Origin: an uncultured Pelagibacteraceae bacterium | GTDB lineage: Bacteria > Pseudomonadota > Alphaproteobacteria > Pelagibacterales > Pelagibacteraceae | Direction: 5' to 3' | Length of the DNA stretch: 64,000 nt | NCBI GenBank assembly: GCA_902551985.1 | Contig: CACDFI010000002.1 | Location: forward strand, 156,816 to 220,815 | Shown here: in pieces, positions 6,792 to 17,503 of the stretch | How the letters are laid out: each line of letters begins with the position of its first letter | How positions within the stretch are numbered: position 1 is the first letter of the stretch | Notes under the pieces: model-generated | Told to the model about the DNA's origin: nothing | The model's input: only the letters and a program-made list of their open reading frames with translations | Database searches by the model: none | Program-made: the position numbers and the translations under genes

Positions 6792-8864
6792 CTATATAGC
6801 CGCTTGCTTAATAGATAGTTTTACTTTTCCTCGATCAAATCCAATAACTTTTACTTTAACTTCGTCACCTTCTTTGACTACATCAGTAACTTTAGCAACT
6901 CTTTTGTCTGCAAGCTCTGAAATATGAACTAATCCGTCTTGTTTTCCTAAGAAATTTACAAAAGCACCAAATTCCATAATTTTCATAACTTTACCGTTAT
7001 AAATCTTATTCAATTCTGCTTTAGCGGTAATATCTTTAATCATTTGCATCGCCACATTTCTAGACTCTTCATCTGGTGCTGATACTGTTACTTCACCCTC
7101 ATCGTTAACATCAACTTTTGCTCCAGATTTTTCAACTATTTCTCTTATTGTTGCGCCACCCTTACCAATTACTGCTGCGATATCTTTTTTATCAACTGTG
7201 ATTTTTTCCATTTTTGGTGTGTGTTTACCAACATTATCTCTTGATTTAGAAAGAGCTTTATTCATTTCACCTAAGATATGAATTCTCCCATCTTTAGCTT
7301 GTTTTAAAGCTTGTTCCATTATCTCAAATGTGATTCCAGTAATTTTTATATCCATTTGTAAGGATGTAATACCATCTTTAGTGCCAGCGACTTTAAAATC
7401 CATGTCTCCAAGATGGTCTTCATCACCAAGAATATCTGATAACACAGTAAAATCATCGCCTTCTTTAATTAAACCCATTGCAATTCCAGCGACTGGCTCT
7501 TTTATAGGAACACCTGCATCCATAAGAGCTAGAGAAGTTCCACAAACAGTTGCCATTGAGGATGAACCATTTGACTCAGTTATTTCTGATACAATCCTAA
7601 ATGTATAGGGAAAATTTTCTTTTGATGGTAGTGACGAGTTAATTGCTCTCCATGCTAATTTTCCATGACCTATCTCTCTTCGACCTGTACCAATTCTACC
7701 AGTTTCACCAACTGAGAATGGAGGAAAATTATAATGCAACATAAATCTTTCTTTTTGAAGGCCATCTAGACTTTCAATTCTTTGTTCATCATCTGAAGTA
7801 CCCAAGGTAGTTGTAACAATTGCTTGAGTTTCACCTCTTGTAAATAATGCAGAACCATGTACTCTTGGCAAAATACCTACTTCACACATTATTGGTCTAA
7901 CGTCTGCAAGTCCTCTTCCATCAATACGATTTTTATTTTTTAGTATGTCAGTTCTTACTATAGACTTTTCTAAATTTTTAAGTTGAGAGTTAACATCTAA
8001 GTCTGTGTAATCTTCATTTTCCTCATAAAGCTTTTTTGCTTTTTCAGTTATTTCAGAAATTTGATTTGACCTATCCTGTTTATCTCTAGTTGAGAATGCT
8101 TTTTTTAGATCTTCTGTAAACTCTTCTTCTAATTTCTTTTTTATTTCTGATAGATCTTTTTTTTCAACAACCCATTCTGGTTTTCTGCATTCTTTAGCAA
8201 GATCTTCAATCATTTTAATTATTGGAATAAAACCTTCATGACCGAATTTTACAGCGTTTAACATTTCTTCTTCTGTTAAACCATTCGCTTCTGACTCAAC
8301 CATTAAAACAGCATCTTTAGTACCTGCTACCACTAAATCTAATTTAGACTCCTCTAATTCTTTCTTCGACGGGTTAAGTACATATTCTCCTTTAATAAAG
8401 CCAACTCTAGAAGCTCCTACAGGACCCATAAAAGGCATACCTGATATAGCTAATGCAGCTGAGGAGGCAATTATTGATAAAATATCAGGCTCGTTCTCTT
8501 TATCATAAGATATTACAGTCGGTAACAGCTGTACTTCATTTTTAAATTCATCAGGAAACAAAGGTCTGATAGGTCTATCAATTAATCTTGATATTAAGGT
8601 CTCACTTTCAGTCGGTCTTGCTTCTCTTTTAAAATAGCCACCTGGGATCTTTCCAGCTGCATAATATTTTTCTTGGTAATTTACTGACAATGGAAAATAA
8701 TCCATATCTGGATTTATTTTTTTTGCACCAACCACTGTTGCTAAAACAACTGTCTCTCCACATTGAGCTATGATTGATCCATCTGCTTGCCTTGCTATTT
8801 TGCCTGTTTCTAAGCTAATTTTTTTTCCACTAATTTCAATTTCTTTTCTAACGATTTCAAACAT
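6792..8864 (-). CDS. pnp: polynucleotide phosphorylase
   Basis: PNPase is a trimeric 3'-5' phosphorolytic exoribonuclease of the RNA degradosome. The 690 residues show the standard order: two RNase PH domains (about 10-145 and 320-460) around an all-helical linker, a KH domain (GKGG loop near 565) and a C-terminal S1 domain (about 620-688). It starts directly after the rpsO stop codon with no spacer, the classic rpsO-pnp pair. Acidic or Lys-rich C-terminal tails seen in some relatives are absent. Confidence 0.98.
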   Translation of the reverse strand: MFEIVRKEIEISGKKISLETGKIARQADGSIIAQCGETVVLATVVGAKKINPDMDYFPLSVNYQEKYYAAGKIPGGYFKREARPTESETLISRLIDRPIRPLFPDEFKNEVQLLPTVISYDKENEPDILSIIASSAALAISGMPFMGPVGASRVGFIKGEYVLNPSKKELEESKLDLVVAGTKDAVLMVESEANGLTEEEMLNAVKFGHEGFIPIIKMIEDLAKECRKPEWVVEKKDLSEIKKKLEEEFTEDLKKAFSTRDKQDRSNQISEITEKAKKLYEENEDYTDLDVNSQLKNLEKSIVRTDILKNKNRIDGRGLADVRPIMCEVGILPRVHGSALFTRGETQAIVTTTLGTSDDEQRIESLDGLQKERFMLHYNFPPFSVGETGRIGTGRREIGHGKLAWRAINSSLPSKENFPYTFRIVSEITESNGSSSMATVCGTSLALMDAGVPIKEPVAGIAMGLIKEGDDFTVLSDILGDEDHLGDMDFKVAGTKDGITSLQMDIKITGITFEIMEQALKQAKDGRIHILGEMNKALSKSRDNVGKHTPKMEKITVDKKDIAAVIGKGGATIREIVEKSGAKVDVNDEGEVTVSAPDEESRNVAMQMIKDITAKAELNKIYNGKVMKIMEFGAFVNFLGKQDGLVHISELADKRVAKVTDVVKEGDEVKVKVIGFDRGKVKLSIKQAAI

Positions 8865-9113
8865 TTACTTCCTTAAATTTAATTTTGTTAATACCTCTTT
8901 ATAAGAGTCCATTTTATTTTTTTTTAAATAATCCAATAATTTTTTTCTTCTATTAACAGCTCTTAAAAGGCCAACTGACGAATGTTTGTCCTTTTTAAAT
9001 TGTTTTATATGTTTAGATAGATTCTCTATTTTTCCAGTCAGCTGGGCAATCTGAACTTCCGAAGATCCTGTGTCTTTTTCGTGGATTTTTAACTCTTTCA
9101 CATTTTTTGTCAT
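8865..9113 (-). CDS. rpsO: 30S ribosomal protein S15
   Basis: S15 binds 16S rRNA early in 30S assembly. The protein (82 residues, slightly shorter than the usual 89) keeps the core signature, including DTGSSEVQIAQLT, the helix with HSSVGLLRAVNRRKKLLDYL, and a basic C-terminus. It lies between rbfA (8 nt upstream) and pnp (immediately downstream). The truB gene usually found between rbfA and rpsO is not here. Confidence 0.97.
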   Translation of the reverse strand: MTKNVKELKIHEKDTGSSEVQIAQLTGKIENLSKHIKQFKKDKHSSVGLLRAVNRRKKLLDYLKKNKMDSYKEVLTKLNLRK

Positions 9114-9121
9114 TTTTTTCC

Positions 9122-9487
9122 TTATTTATTTGTTTGTTTTATTAAATTTTCTATTTTTTCAGCATAATCAAATGAGTCATCTTTTACAAAAAAAAGCTTT
9201 GGCAAAAATTTCATAACAATTTTTTTTGATAAAACTTTTCTAATCATAAACGATGATAACTTTAATTTTTCTATGATTTCCTCAGTATTTTTTCCACCCA
9301 ATGGCATTACGAAAATCTTAGCAGTTTTTAAATCTTGGGACATTCTTACCTCTGTAACTGTAATTTCTTTTGTTGATAAACTTGGTATCTTTGCTTCATC
9401 TCTTATAAAAAGTATACCAAGAGCTTGTTTTATCATCTCTCCAACTCTTAACTGTCTTTGAGTTATTGGTTTTCCAAAGTTTTTCAT
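9122..9487 (-). CDS. rbfA: ribosome-binding factor A
   Basis: RbfA is a KH-fold factor that binds the 16S rRNA 5' region during 30S maturation. The 121-residue sequence shows the family pattern: QRQLRVGEMIKQALG at the N-terminus, then VTEVRMSQDLKTAKIFVMPLGG, and a helix leading to MKFLPKLFFVKDDSFD. Its start codon abuts the infB stop, so it is co-transcribed with infB and rpsO. Confidence 0.95.
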   Translation of the reverse strand: MKNFGKPITQRQLRVGEMIKQALGILFIRDEAKIPSLSTKEITVTEVRMSQDLKTAKIFVMPLGGKNTEEIIEKLKLSSFMIRKVLSKKIVMKFLPKLFFVKDDSFDYAEKIENLIKQTNK

Positions 9488-11710
9488 TTAAATTGTTCTT
9501 TCTGTTATTGTTGCATTATAGACTTCTATAATATCTTTCTTTTGAAAATCAGCAAAGTCCTTCAATGTAATACCACATTCCAAACCAGCTGAAACTTGTT
9601 TGGTTTGATTTTTCTCTCTAAAAATAGAACCAATTTTGCCACTAAATATTATAGCTCCATCTCTTATAACTCTTGCACTAGAATCTTGTGTTATTTCACC
9701 CTCCACTACTTTAGATCCAGCAACCTTTCCAACCTTTGATACTTTAAATATTTCAAGAATTTCGGCACTTCCTATTACCTTTTCCTCCACGTCTGGTGAT
9801 AATAAACCGCCCATTTTACCCTTAATAAAATCCAGAACCTCATAAATTACGTTGAATGATGAAATTGAAATTTTTTCTTGTTCAGCTCTTTTCTTTGCCT
9901 CCTTACTTGGTTTAACATTAAAAGCAATTATTACTGCGTTTGATGCTTTTGCCAGTGTTACATCAGTTTCTGTTACCATTCCAATATCCGAGAGAAGTAT
10001 TTTTGGTTTTACTTCATCATGCTTAATTTGATTTACAGCATTTTTTATAGCCTCTGATGATCCGTGAACATCAGATTTTATGATAATATTTAATTCCTCA
10101 GATATTGATTTTTGAAATGCTGAGTCTTGAGTCACAAAGGCTAGTGGTATCTTATCTTCTTTTGTTTCCTGAATTCGTGCTTCACACAAAGTTTTGGCTT
10201 CTTTTTCGTTTGGTAGAACTATAAAATCGTCACCTGATTTAGCTGCACCGTTAATTCCAATAATTTCAATTGGAGTAGCTGGATCAGCAACCTCTATATT
10301 TTTTCCCTGATCATTTATTATGGCTCTAATTTTACCCCATTTTAAACCACTGACAAAGTAATCTCCTTTTTTTAATCTACCAGCAGTGACAATGATATTT
10401 GCCACTGGACCTCTTCCAATATCTATTTTTGACTCCAATACTATTCCCTTAGCATTAGTTTCAAAATCAGTTTTGAGATCTAATAATTCTGCCTGTAGGA
10501 TAATAGACTCAACTAGCTTATCTAAATTATTTTTAGTTTTTGTGGAAATTTCAACCATTAAAGTATCTCCAGACAAGTCCTCAGCAATCAACTCGTATTC
10601 TAATAGTTGATTTTTTATTTTTTGTGGATCGGCTTCTGGAAGGTCACATTTATTAATAGCTACTACTATAGGAACTTTGGCAGCCTTTGCGTGTTTTATT
10701 GACTCTATAGTTTGGGGTTTGACGCCATCATCAGCTGCTATAACTAACACAACTATATCTGTAAGTTTAGATCCTCTTGCTCTCATCTCTGTAAAGGCGG
10801 CATGACCTGGCGTATCAATAAATGTAATTTTATCATTTTTATAATTTATTTGATATGCTCCAATATGTTGTGTAATACCTCCAAACTCACCGGATACTAC
10901 ATTTGCTTCCCTTAAAACATCCAATACAGAAGTTTTTCCATGATCAACGTGCCCCATTACTGTTACAATAGGAGCTCTATTTTTTAAATTTTCAGATTTT
11001 ACTTCTTTAATTTTTTCAATTATTTCCTCTGCTTTTTTTTCACGAATAGGATTATGACCAAATTCTTTTACTAAATATTCTGCCGTATCAGCATCTATAT
11101 TATGATTTATGGTAACAGTCACACCCATTCCTAAAAGGTGTTTTATAATATTGCTGGATTGCTCGGCCATTCTATTTGCTAATTCTCTTATAGTTATCAC
11201 CTCTGGAAGATTGACCTCTCTCTTTATTTGTTTAAAATTATCTTTATTATCTTGTAGATTTAAATTTCTATTCTCTTTTTGTTTTGCCCTTTTCAAAGAT
11301 GCCAAGCTTCTTGATTTGGTCTCAATATGATCATCACTTAAAGCCCTTGAAATTGTTAATTTCAATTCCCTTCTTTTTCCACTAATTTTACTCGATTTAT
11401 TTTCTTTAGTTACCGTTTCTCCTTTCAGTCTTCTAGTAGCTCTTTGCTCAGCTAATTTTCTTTTTTCAAAATCTGAGGTTGGTGGAGAGATTGGTCTATT
11501 ATGGCTAACAGTTTTAGTTGATATGTTTTTCTTTGCTGCAAAATAATCACTATTTTGCGATTGTCGTGAAAATTGTGACTTTCCTTGAAATTTTGAATTT
11601 CTTTTCTCGATTACTACTGTGTTCTTAGATTTAGCTTTAGCTTGCTCTATACTACTAAATGTCTTTTTTGATGTTGCTGAAATTGATAACTTTAATTTTT
11701 TTTTCTCCAT
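9488..11710 (-). CDS. infB: translation initiation factor IF-2
   Basis: IF-2 is the GTPase that places fMet-tRNA on the 30S subunit and promotes subunit joining. The 740 residues comprise a basic, low-complexity N-terminal region (1-165), an IF2_N domain (about 168-220), the G domain with GHVDHGKT (253-260), [18 protein letters not shown] and NKCD motifs, then domains II-IV ending in the fMet-tRNA-binding beta barrel. It is short for the family because the N-terminal extension is reduced. It follows nusA by 10 nt; the small ylxR gene commonly found between them is missing. Confidence 0.98.
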   Translation of the reverse strand: MEKKKLKLSISATSKKTFSSIEQAKAKSKNTVVIEKRNSKFQGKSQFSRQSQNSDYFAAKKNISTKTVSHNRPISPPTSDFEKRKLAEQRATRRLKGETVTKENKSSKISGKRRELKLTISRALSDDHIETKSRSLASLKRAKQKENRNLNLQDNKDNFKQIKREVNLPEVITIRELANRMAEQSSNIIKHLLGMGVTVTINHNIDADTAEYLVKEFGHNPIREKKAEEIIEKIKEVKSENLKNRAPIVTVMGHVDHGKTSVLDVLREANVVSGEFGGITQHIGAYQINYKNDKITFIDTPGHAAFTEMRARGSKLTDIVVLVIAADDGVKPQTIESIKHAKAAKVPIVVAINKCDLPEADPQKIKNQLLEYELIAEDLSGDTLMVEISTKTKNNLDKLVESIILQAELLDLKTDFETNAKGIVLESKIDIGRGPVANIIVTAGRLKKGDYFVSGLKWGKIRAIINDQGKNIEVADPATPIEIIGINGAAKSGDDFIVLPNEKEAKTLCEARIQETKEDKIPLAFVTQDSAFQKSISEELNIIIKSDVHGSSEAIKNAVNQIKHDEVKPKILLSDIGMVTETDVTLAKASNAVIIAFNVKPSKEAKKRAEQEKISISSFNVIYEVLDFIKGKMGGLLSPDVEEKVIGSAEILEIFKVSKVGKVAGSKVVEGEITQDSSARVIRDGAIIFSGKIGSIFREKNQTKQVSAGLECGITLKDFADFQKKDIIEVYNATITERTI

Positions 11711-11720
11711 TTTTCATCTC

Positions 11721-13274
11721 TCAATCTTTATAAACTTTTTCTCTTGCTGACATAATTAAATCATCAGCCTCACTTTTTGATAAAGCAAAATCTTCTAAAT
11801 ATCCTTTTATTTTTACTCTTTCCCCCTTAACAACATCATAAGTTCCTGTAAGCTCATCTGATGCTAAATCAGCTAAATCAGTCAATGTAAGAATTTTTTG
11901 TTCTCCTAGTGTTACTAACATGCCAGGAGTAAGACCCTTGTGGTTAATTAAATCATTTTCTAACCCAAGATCTTTTATTCGATTTGATATTTCCTCTTGG
12001 TCTTTTTCATAAAATTCTTTTGCTCTATCAATTAATTCCTTTGCTGTATCTTCCTCAATACCCTCAATTTTTTGAAGATCGTCTGGCGAACTATCTTTTA
12101 TATCATCGATTGAAGAGAAACCTTCTGCAACTAAAAGCTGTCCTAGCGTCTCATCTAGTTCAAGATTTTTGACTATATTATCAGTTTTTTCCTTGAATTC
12201 TAATTGTCTTCTTTCTGAGTCTTCTTGCTCCGTCATTATATTGATTTCATAATTTAGTAATTTTGTTGCAAGTCTTACATTTTGACCTCTTCTGCCAATT
12301 GCTTTACTTAAGTTTTCCTCTGTCAATATTACATCAAGTTTTTTTGACTCATTATCTACATTTACCCTTTGTACTTCTGCAGGTGATAATGCATTAGCTA
12401 CAACAATAGCTGGATCATCAGACCAATTTACAATATCAATTTTTTCACCTTGAAGTTCATTTACAACTGCCTGAACTCTACTTCCTCTCATTCCAACACA
12501 TGCTCCAACTGGATCAAGTGATGTATCTATAGCCTTGACACAAATTTTTGCTCTGCTGCCTGGATCTCTTGAAGATGATTTTATTTCAATCAAACCATCG
12601 TAAATTTCTGGAACTTCTTGAACGAATAATTTATCCATAAATTTGGGATGAGCTCTAGATAAAAATATTTGTTGACCTCTAGGCTCTCTTCGTACATCTA
12701 GACAATATGCTTTTACTCTATCGCCTGCTTTAATATTTTCACGAGGTATCATTTCATTTTTTTGAATTATTGCCTCAGTTCTTCCTAAATCGACTATAAC
12801 ATTGCCAAATTCCAATCTTTTGACTATTCCGCTTAAAATTGTGTCTTTTTTATCAATAAAATCATTATATTGCCTCTCTCTTTCAGCTTCTCTTACATTA
12901 AAACTTATAACCTGTTTGGCGGTTTGAGCTGCAATTCTTCCAAAATCAAATGAAGGTAAGGGTTGAAGAACTTCATCACCAATTTGCTTGTCTTGATTTG
13001 AGCTATTTAATTTAATTGCATCATCTAAAGTAATTTCTATATTTGAGTTTTCAGGATTTTCGACAATTGTTAGCTTTCTGAAGATACCTATGTCGCCATT
13101 ATCTCTATTTATTTCTACTTTTATTTCATTGTCCGAACCAAATTTCGACTTTGCTGCTTTTGCGATACCTGTTTCCATTGATCCAATGATAAGTTCTTTA
13201 TCTATGGATTTTTCCAACGCTACAGCTTCAGCAATTCTTAATAATTCAAGTTTATCTGATCTTCTATTCAACAT
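11721..13274 (-). CDS. nusA: transcription termination/antitermination factor NusA
   Basis: NusA binds RNA polymerase and nascent RNA and modulates pausing, termination and antitermination. Domains in order: N-terminal RNAP-binding domain (1-115), S1 (about 120-185), KH1 and KH2 (about 215-330, with GACVGMRG and GRRGQNV), and two C-terminal helix-hairpin-helix repeats (about 350-515, for example SSPDDLQKIEGI). The frame is open upstream to 13325, but that part runs through an intrinsic terminator, so I place the start at the ATG at 13274, where family homology begins. Only 11 nt separate the terminator U-tract from the ATG, which suggests that NusA controls its own synthesis. The usual upstream rimP gene is absent. 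Confidence 0.95.
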   Translation of the reverse strand: MLNRRSDKLELLRIAEAVALEKSIDKELIIGSMETGIAKAAKSKFGSDNEIKVEINRDNGDIGIFRKLTIVENPENSNIEITLDDAIKLNSSNQDKQIGDEVLQPLPSFDFGRIAAQTAKQVISFNVREAERERQYNDFIDKKDTILSGIVKRLEFGNVIVDLGRTEAIIQKNEMIPRENIKAGDRVKAYCLDVRREPRGQQIFLSRAHPKFMDKLFVQEVPEIYDGLIEIKSSSRDPGSRAKICVKAIDTSLDPVGACVGMRGSRVQAVVNELQGEKIDIVNWSDDPAIVVANALSPAEVQRVNVDNESKKLDVILTEENLSKAIGRRGQNVRLATKLLNYEINIMTEQEDSERRQLEFKEKTDNIVKNLELDETLGQLLVAEGFSSIDDIKDSSPDDLQKIEGIEEDTAKELIDRAKEFYEKDQEEISNRIKDLGLENDLINHKGLTPGMLVTLGEQKILTLTDLADLASDELTGTYDVVKGERVKIKGYLEDFALSKSEADDLIMSAREKVYKD

Positions 13275-13285
13275 AATTTTTTGCC

Positions 13286-13312
13286 AAAAAAAAATGGGCC
13301 TCAGCCCATTTT
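13286..13312 (-). terminator. intrinsic terminator or attenuator between metK and nusA
   Basis: On the minus strand a perfect 9-bp stem (13312-13304 with 13299-13291) closes a TGAG tetraloop and is followed by a U-tract; nine consecutive T residues run from 13294 to 13286. It terminates metK transcripts, yet it ends only 11 nt before the nusA start codon, so nusA must be expressed through read-through or a regulated terminator. The plus strand lacks a comparable U-tract. Confidence 0.85.
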
Positions 13313-13368
13313 GAAATTTCAACAATGTGCTTGAAATATAGTTATTTTTATAAGTTTTTCAACAATAT

Positions 13369-14532
13369 TTACTTATTAAAAACCTCAGATTTATCTGTTT
13401 TTTCCCACGAAAAAGACCCATCATCTTCTGGTATTCTTCCAAAGTGTCCATAAGCAGCTGTTTTTTCATATATAGGTTTATTTAAACCAAGCATTTCTCT
13501 TATTCCCCTCGGACTTAGATCAAAGTTTTCTTTTATAAGTTTTTCCACATGTAAATTCTTTTCTTCATCATTATTAAATAAATCTACATAAATAGATAAT
13601 GGTTTTGATACCCCAATAGCATACGCTAATTGGATTAAACACTTGTCTGCTATTTTGGATGCAACAACATTTTTAGCTAGGTATCTTGATGCATAAGCTG
13701 CAGATCTATCTACTTTTGTTGGATCTTTTCCTGAGAATGCTCCTCCACCATGAGGAGCAGCACCACCATATGTATCTACAATAATTTTTCTACCCGTTAA
13801 TCCACTGTCACCATCTGGACCTCCAATAACAAAGTTTCCGGTAGGATTTATATAAATTTCTTTTTCATCAAGGCTTCCTAATAAATTTTTAGGAATAGAT
13901 CTCTCAATATAAGGCAAACAAAGTTCTTTAACTTTAGCTAAGTTTACATCTTTGGAATGTTGTGTCGATATTACTACTGAAGTAACCGCAGCAGGCATAC
14001 CATCTTTATATTCAATAGTAATTTGACTTTTAGAATCTGGTTCTATTCCATTTAATTTTCCTGATTTTCTATCCTCTGCCATCAATCTTAGAATTTTATG
14101 TGAATAATGAATAGGTGCTGGCATCAAAACATCTGTTTCGTTACAAGCATAACCGAACATAATTCCTTGGTCTCCAGCTCCTTCATCCTTGTTTCCTGAA
14201 GAATCCACACCCATTGCAATATCAGCTGATTGTGAGTGTAAATGTGTCTCAATTTTTGTTTGATCTTTCCATGAAAAACCATCTTGATCATAACCAATAT
14301 CTTTAATGCAATCTCTTACTTTTGAAATTAATTCATCCTGTTTAAGTTCAGGACCTCTAACTTCTCCTGCTAGAACAACTTTATTTGTTGTTGTTAAAGT
14401 TTCACAAGCAACTCTTGCTTCTGGCTCAGAAGCCAAAAAAGTATCTACAACCATATCTGAAATTCTGTCACAAACTTTATCTGGGTGTCCTTCTGACACT
14501 GACTCACTAGTAAATAAAAAGTTTTTTTTCAT
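13369..14532 (-). CDS. metK: S-adenosylmethionine synthetase
   Basis: MetK makes SAM from methionine and ATP in the cytosol. The 387-residue protein has the expected motifs: GHPDKVCD near residue 17, [11 protein letters not shown] near 116, and the glycine-rich [19 protein letters not shown]. It begins at an ATG that overlaps the lnt stop by 1 nt, so there is no leader and no room for a SAM riboswitch. A strong terminator lies 57-83 nt after its stop. In other alphaproteobacteria trmB and rimP usually follow; neither is present. Confidence 0.98.
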   Translation of the reverse strand: MKKNFLFTSESVSEGHPDKVCDRISDMVVDTFLASEPEARVACETLTTTNKVVLAGEVRGPELKQDELISKVRDCIKDIGYDQDGFSWKDQTKIETHLHSQSADIAMGVDSSGNKDEGAGDQGIMFGYACNETDVLMPAPIHYSHKILRLMAEDRKSGKLNGIEPDSKSQITIEYKDGMPAAVTSVVISTQHSKDVNLAKVKELCLPYIERSIPKNLLGSLDEKEIYINPTGNFVIGGPDGDSGLTGRKIIVDTYGGAAPHGGGAFSGKDPTKVDRSAAYASRYLAKNVVASKIADKCLIQLAYAIGVSKPLSIYVDLFNNDEEKNLHVEKLIKENFDLSPRGIREMLGLNKPIYEKTAAYGHFGRIPEDDGSFSWEKTDKSEVFNK

Positions 14533-16055
14533 TAATTCCCCCGTATTTTAAAAAAAAAAATTAAACTAATATAAATGGATAGAAAATAAAAGAAGATCTT
14601 GTTACCTTGAGAGCTAAAGATAGTTTTATTGGACTTTTTGAAAGAGTTAATTTTAATAAATCCCTTGTTGGTTGTTAAATTATTATCAATTACTTGACCT
14701 TTAGAATTAATAAAGGCTGAAATTCCATTATTAGAAGATCGTATTACAGACTTACCCTCCTCTATAGATCTAAAAATTGAGTGTGAGTAGTGCTGGTAAG
14801 GACCAATAGAGTTTCCAAACCAACCATCCTCAGAGATATTTATAATAAAATCATAATTATCCTCACTTTTATTTAAATTACCAGAGTAGATAATCTCATA
14901 ACAAATAAGTGGGATAAAATTAAAACCGCCTAAACTTATCAGATCTCTATTATTATCTGCAGAAAAAGACTGATAACCTTGAGTAATTTTTTTAAATCCC
15001 ATTTGACCTAATATTTTTTCAAATGGTAAAAACTCCCCAAATGGCACCAATTTATTTTTGTAGTATTTTTCCAAAATATTAAGCTCATTATCAATTACTA
15101 AAAGAGAATTATAAATTTTTTGGTTTTCATAGATATTCATACCTAAAATGATCTTATGTTTTTCTGAAAAATTGTTTAAAAAAAGTTTTTTAAAATCTTT
15201 TAAGTCCTCAAAATAAATATTTGAGAGAATTCCTTCAGGAAAAATAAATAAGGTTTCACTAGATGAAACTGGTTCAGAAATATTGATTAATTCTGAAATA
15301 AATTCACTAGGATTTTCCTTCTGAAAATATCTATTAATGCTAATTTTGGGTGAAATTATTTTAATTGTAAATCCTAAATCGTTTTTTTTAACTAATTCAT
15401 GCTTTTTTAGATTTGTATGACCCCAAAAATAATTAATAAAAATAATTAATGCAGAAAAAATAAATATACCTATTTTTATATTTCTTTTGTAATTAAAAAA
15501 TAAAATAATTGGTAATGTAAACAATAAAATAACTATTGAATTAAATGCATATGTTCCTGTTATAGAGATTAATTGAATAAATTCTAAATAATTTACAAAA
15601 CTAAATGCTATTAAATTCCATGGGAAACCTCCAAATATGAAACTTCTTATGTATTCAAATATCGATAAAGAAGTAGTTAATATTAAAATTGATAAAATAT
15701 TTTTTTTTGGATTTGTTAAAGAAAAAAGTAAAGTTGATAGGCCATAAAATAATGCTAAAAATAATGGTACTAATATTAAGGCAAAAGGTATCAATGGTCT
15801 AAAAATATCTTCAAAAGTAAGTGAATTAGTTATCCAATATAAATTAGATATGAAATAACCAAAACCAAATATCCATCCGATATAAAATGAGGAAGCTTTA
15901 TTCTTGGAACAAAATAACAAAATCCATAAAAGAGCTGGATAAGAAAAGAAATTTACATAAAAGAAATTATAAGGTGGGAGTCCAAATGAGGACAATAATC
16001 CTAATAAAAAAATAAATGAGTATAATAAAATTTTATTTTTATATAACAGAGTCAA
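14532..16055 (-). CDS. lnt: apolipoprotein N-acyltransferase
   Basis: Lnt adds the third acyl chain to lipoproteins at the periplasmic face of the inner membrane. The N-terminal 215 residues form several membrane helices; the nitrilase-like domain follows with catalytic Glu274 (FPEGIL), Lys335 (KLVPFGEF) and Cys385 (ICYEIIY). A last membrane helix is at about 485-503. The start is a TTG inside the ybeY stop (TTGA overlap); no ATG lies in the first membrane segment. It sits between ybeY and metK, the standard position, but the corC/tlyC gene often found before it is missing. Confidence 0.95.
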   Translation of the reverse strand: MTLLYKNKILLYSFIFLLGLLSSFGLPPYNFFYVNFFSYPALLWILLFCSKNKASSFYIGWIFGFGYFISNLYWITNSLTFEDIFRPLIPFALILVPLFLALFYGLSTLLFSLTNPKKNILSILILTTSLSIFEYIRSFIFGGFPWNLIAFSFVNYLEFIQLISITGTYAFNSIVILLFTLPIILFFNYKRNIKIGIFIFSALIIFINYFWGHTNLKKHELVKKNDLGFTIKIISPKISINRYFQKENPSEFISELINISEPVSSSETLFIFPEGILSNIYFEDLKDFKKLFLNNFSEKHKIILGMNIYENQKIYNSLLVIDNELNILEKYYKNKLVPFGEFLPFEKILGQMGFKKITQGYQSFSADNNRDLISLGGFNFIPLICYEIIYSGNLNKSEDNYDFIINISEDGWFGNSIGPYQHYSHSIFRSIEEGKSVIRSSNNGISAFINSKGQVIDNNLTTNKGFIKINSFKKSNKTIFSSQGNKIFFYFLSIYISLIFFFKIRGN

Positions 16056-16498
16056 TTTATTTGATGAAAATATTTCAATATTAATTTTTCTTTTCTAAGC
16101 ATTTTTTGAAAATCTTTGGTTTTTTTATGATCATAGCCGATCAAATGTAGATATCCATGAATCCACATTTTATCAAACTCTAAAAAAAAATTTGTTTCTT
16201 TTGATCTATGTTTAATGATTTCATAACTTAATGCTATATCACCCACATATAATCTATTTTTATTTTGAATTTTAATTGGAAAAGATAAAACATCGGTGGT
16301 TTTATTTTTTTTTCTAAATTTATTGTTCAATTTTTTCATCTCTTTATCATTAGTTAATAGTATAGAGAATTCATGGTTCTTTTTTTTAAAAGATGGTGTT
16401 TTTGATAGTATTTTTAGTCTTTTTTTTAAATAATCATTAGGTTTTTTTAAAATTCTTTTCCAACTTGAATGACCAGATATCACATTGGCCTTAATCAT
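16052..16498 (-). CDS. ybeY: endoribonuclease YbeY (rRNA maturation factor)
   Basis: YbeY is a zinc-dependent RNase involved in 16S rRNA 3'-end maturation and ribosome quality control. The metal site HGYLHLIGYDH gives His114, His118 and His124 in the family pattern HGxLHLxGYDH. The protein has 148 residues. It overlaps phoH by 4 nt (ATGA) and lnt by 4 nt (TTGA), so phoH, ybeY and lnt are translationally coupled. Confidence 0.96.
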   Translation of the reverse strand: MIKANVISGHSSWKRILKKPNDYLKKRLKILSKTPSFKKKNHEFSILLTNDKEMKKLNNKFRKKNKTTDVLSFPIKIQNKNRLYVGDIALSYEIIKHRSKETNFFLEFDKMWIHGYLHLIGYDHKKTKDFQKMLRKEKLILKYFHQIN

Positions 16499-17502
16499 CC
16501 GTCTGAGCTTTGATCCGAATATGCCTTAACAATTTTTGAAACAAGTGGATGTCTAACCACATCTTTATGATCAAAATCTAAAACTGAAATCTCTTTTAAA
16601 TGTCCTAATAATTTTTTTGATCTACTTAATCCAGACAGAGATTTATTAGGTAAATCAATTTGCGATGGATCACCATTGATAACTATCTTTGAGTTTTCAC
16701 CTATTCTAGTTAAAAACATTTTAATTTGTGTGTCCGTTGCATTTTGTGCCTCATCAAGAATAGCAAACGAGTTTTTTAATGTTCTTCCTCGCATAAAAGC
16801 CAAAGGAGCTATTTCTATATCACCTACTTCAATTTTTTTTTGTATTTTTTCAAAATCTAACAGATCATACAATGAGTCATATAATGGCCTTAAATAAGGA
16901 TCTACTTTTTCTCTCATATCACCAGGCAAAAAGCCAAGTCTTTCTCCTGCCTCAACGGCTGGCCTAGACAAAATTATTCTCTCAATTTTTTTGTCTAATA
17001 ACATTGTTAGTGCTACAGCTACGGCTAAAAACGTTTTACCAGTTCCAGCTGGACCTGCTGAAATAATTATATCTGACTCTTTTAAAGCCCTTACATAATC
17101 TTTCTGTTTTTCAGAACGAGGAATTACAGATTTTTTTGGTGTTTTTATAATATATTCAATTTTTTTTTCATAATTATTTTTTTCGTTAATCATAAATTTA
17201 TTTATAGAGGAAATTATATCTTTTTTTTCAATTGTTCCATTATTTATATATTGTTCAGTCAAAAATTGAATAGCGTTTTTTATAATATTATTTTTTTCTG
17301 GATCACTCTTTACAAGAATAGAGTTTCCTCTTGAATATAAGTTAGTTTCGGTTATTTTTTCTAGTTCTTTTAGATTATTATTGAACTCACCCGCTACACC
17401 AAGCAATAATTCATTATTTTGAAATATTATACTTAAGGAATTATTTTCAGAATATACATATTTTAACTCAGAGATAGTATTTTTTTTATCTAAATTACTC
17501 AA
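16495..17502 (-). CDS. phoH: PhoH-like ATPase (PhoL)
   Basis: PhoH-type ATPases work with YbeY in RNA metabolism, although their exact reaction is unsettled. Walker A is at residues 150-157 (GPAGTGKT), Walker B around ILDEAQNA and a conserved arginine-rich segment LSRPAVEAGERLGFLPG. The N-terminal 120 residues include a small KH-like region. The start is a TTG, 1 nt after the miaB stop. The pairing miaB-phoH-ybeY is widespread and supports the call. Confidence 0.93.
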   Translation of the reverse strand: MSNLDKKNTISELKYVYSENNSLSIIFQNNELLLGVAGEFNNNLKELEKITETNLYSRGNSILVKSDPEKNNIIKNAIQFLTEQYINNGTIEKKDIISSINKFMINEKNNYEKKIEYIIKTPKKSVIPRSEKQKDYVRALKESDIIISAGPAGTGKTFLAVAVALTMLLDKKIERIILSRPAVEAGERLGFLPGDMREKVDPYLRPLYDSLYDLLDFEKIQKKIEVGDIEIAPLAFMRGRTLKNSFAILDEAQNATDTQIKMFLTRIGENSKIVINGDPSQIDLPNKSLSGLSRSKKLLGHLKEISVLDFDHKDVVRHPLVSKIVKAYSDQSSDG

Positions 17503-17503
17503 T

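Noticed and set aside
13275..13325. N-terminal extension of NusA up to 13325
   Set aside because: The 17 extra codons run through an intrinsic terminator and are not part of the NusA family N-terminus.
14532..14560. Possible SAM riboswitch before metK
   Set aside because: metK starts inside the lnt stop codon, so there is no leader sequence to hold one.
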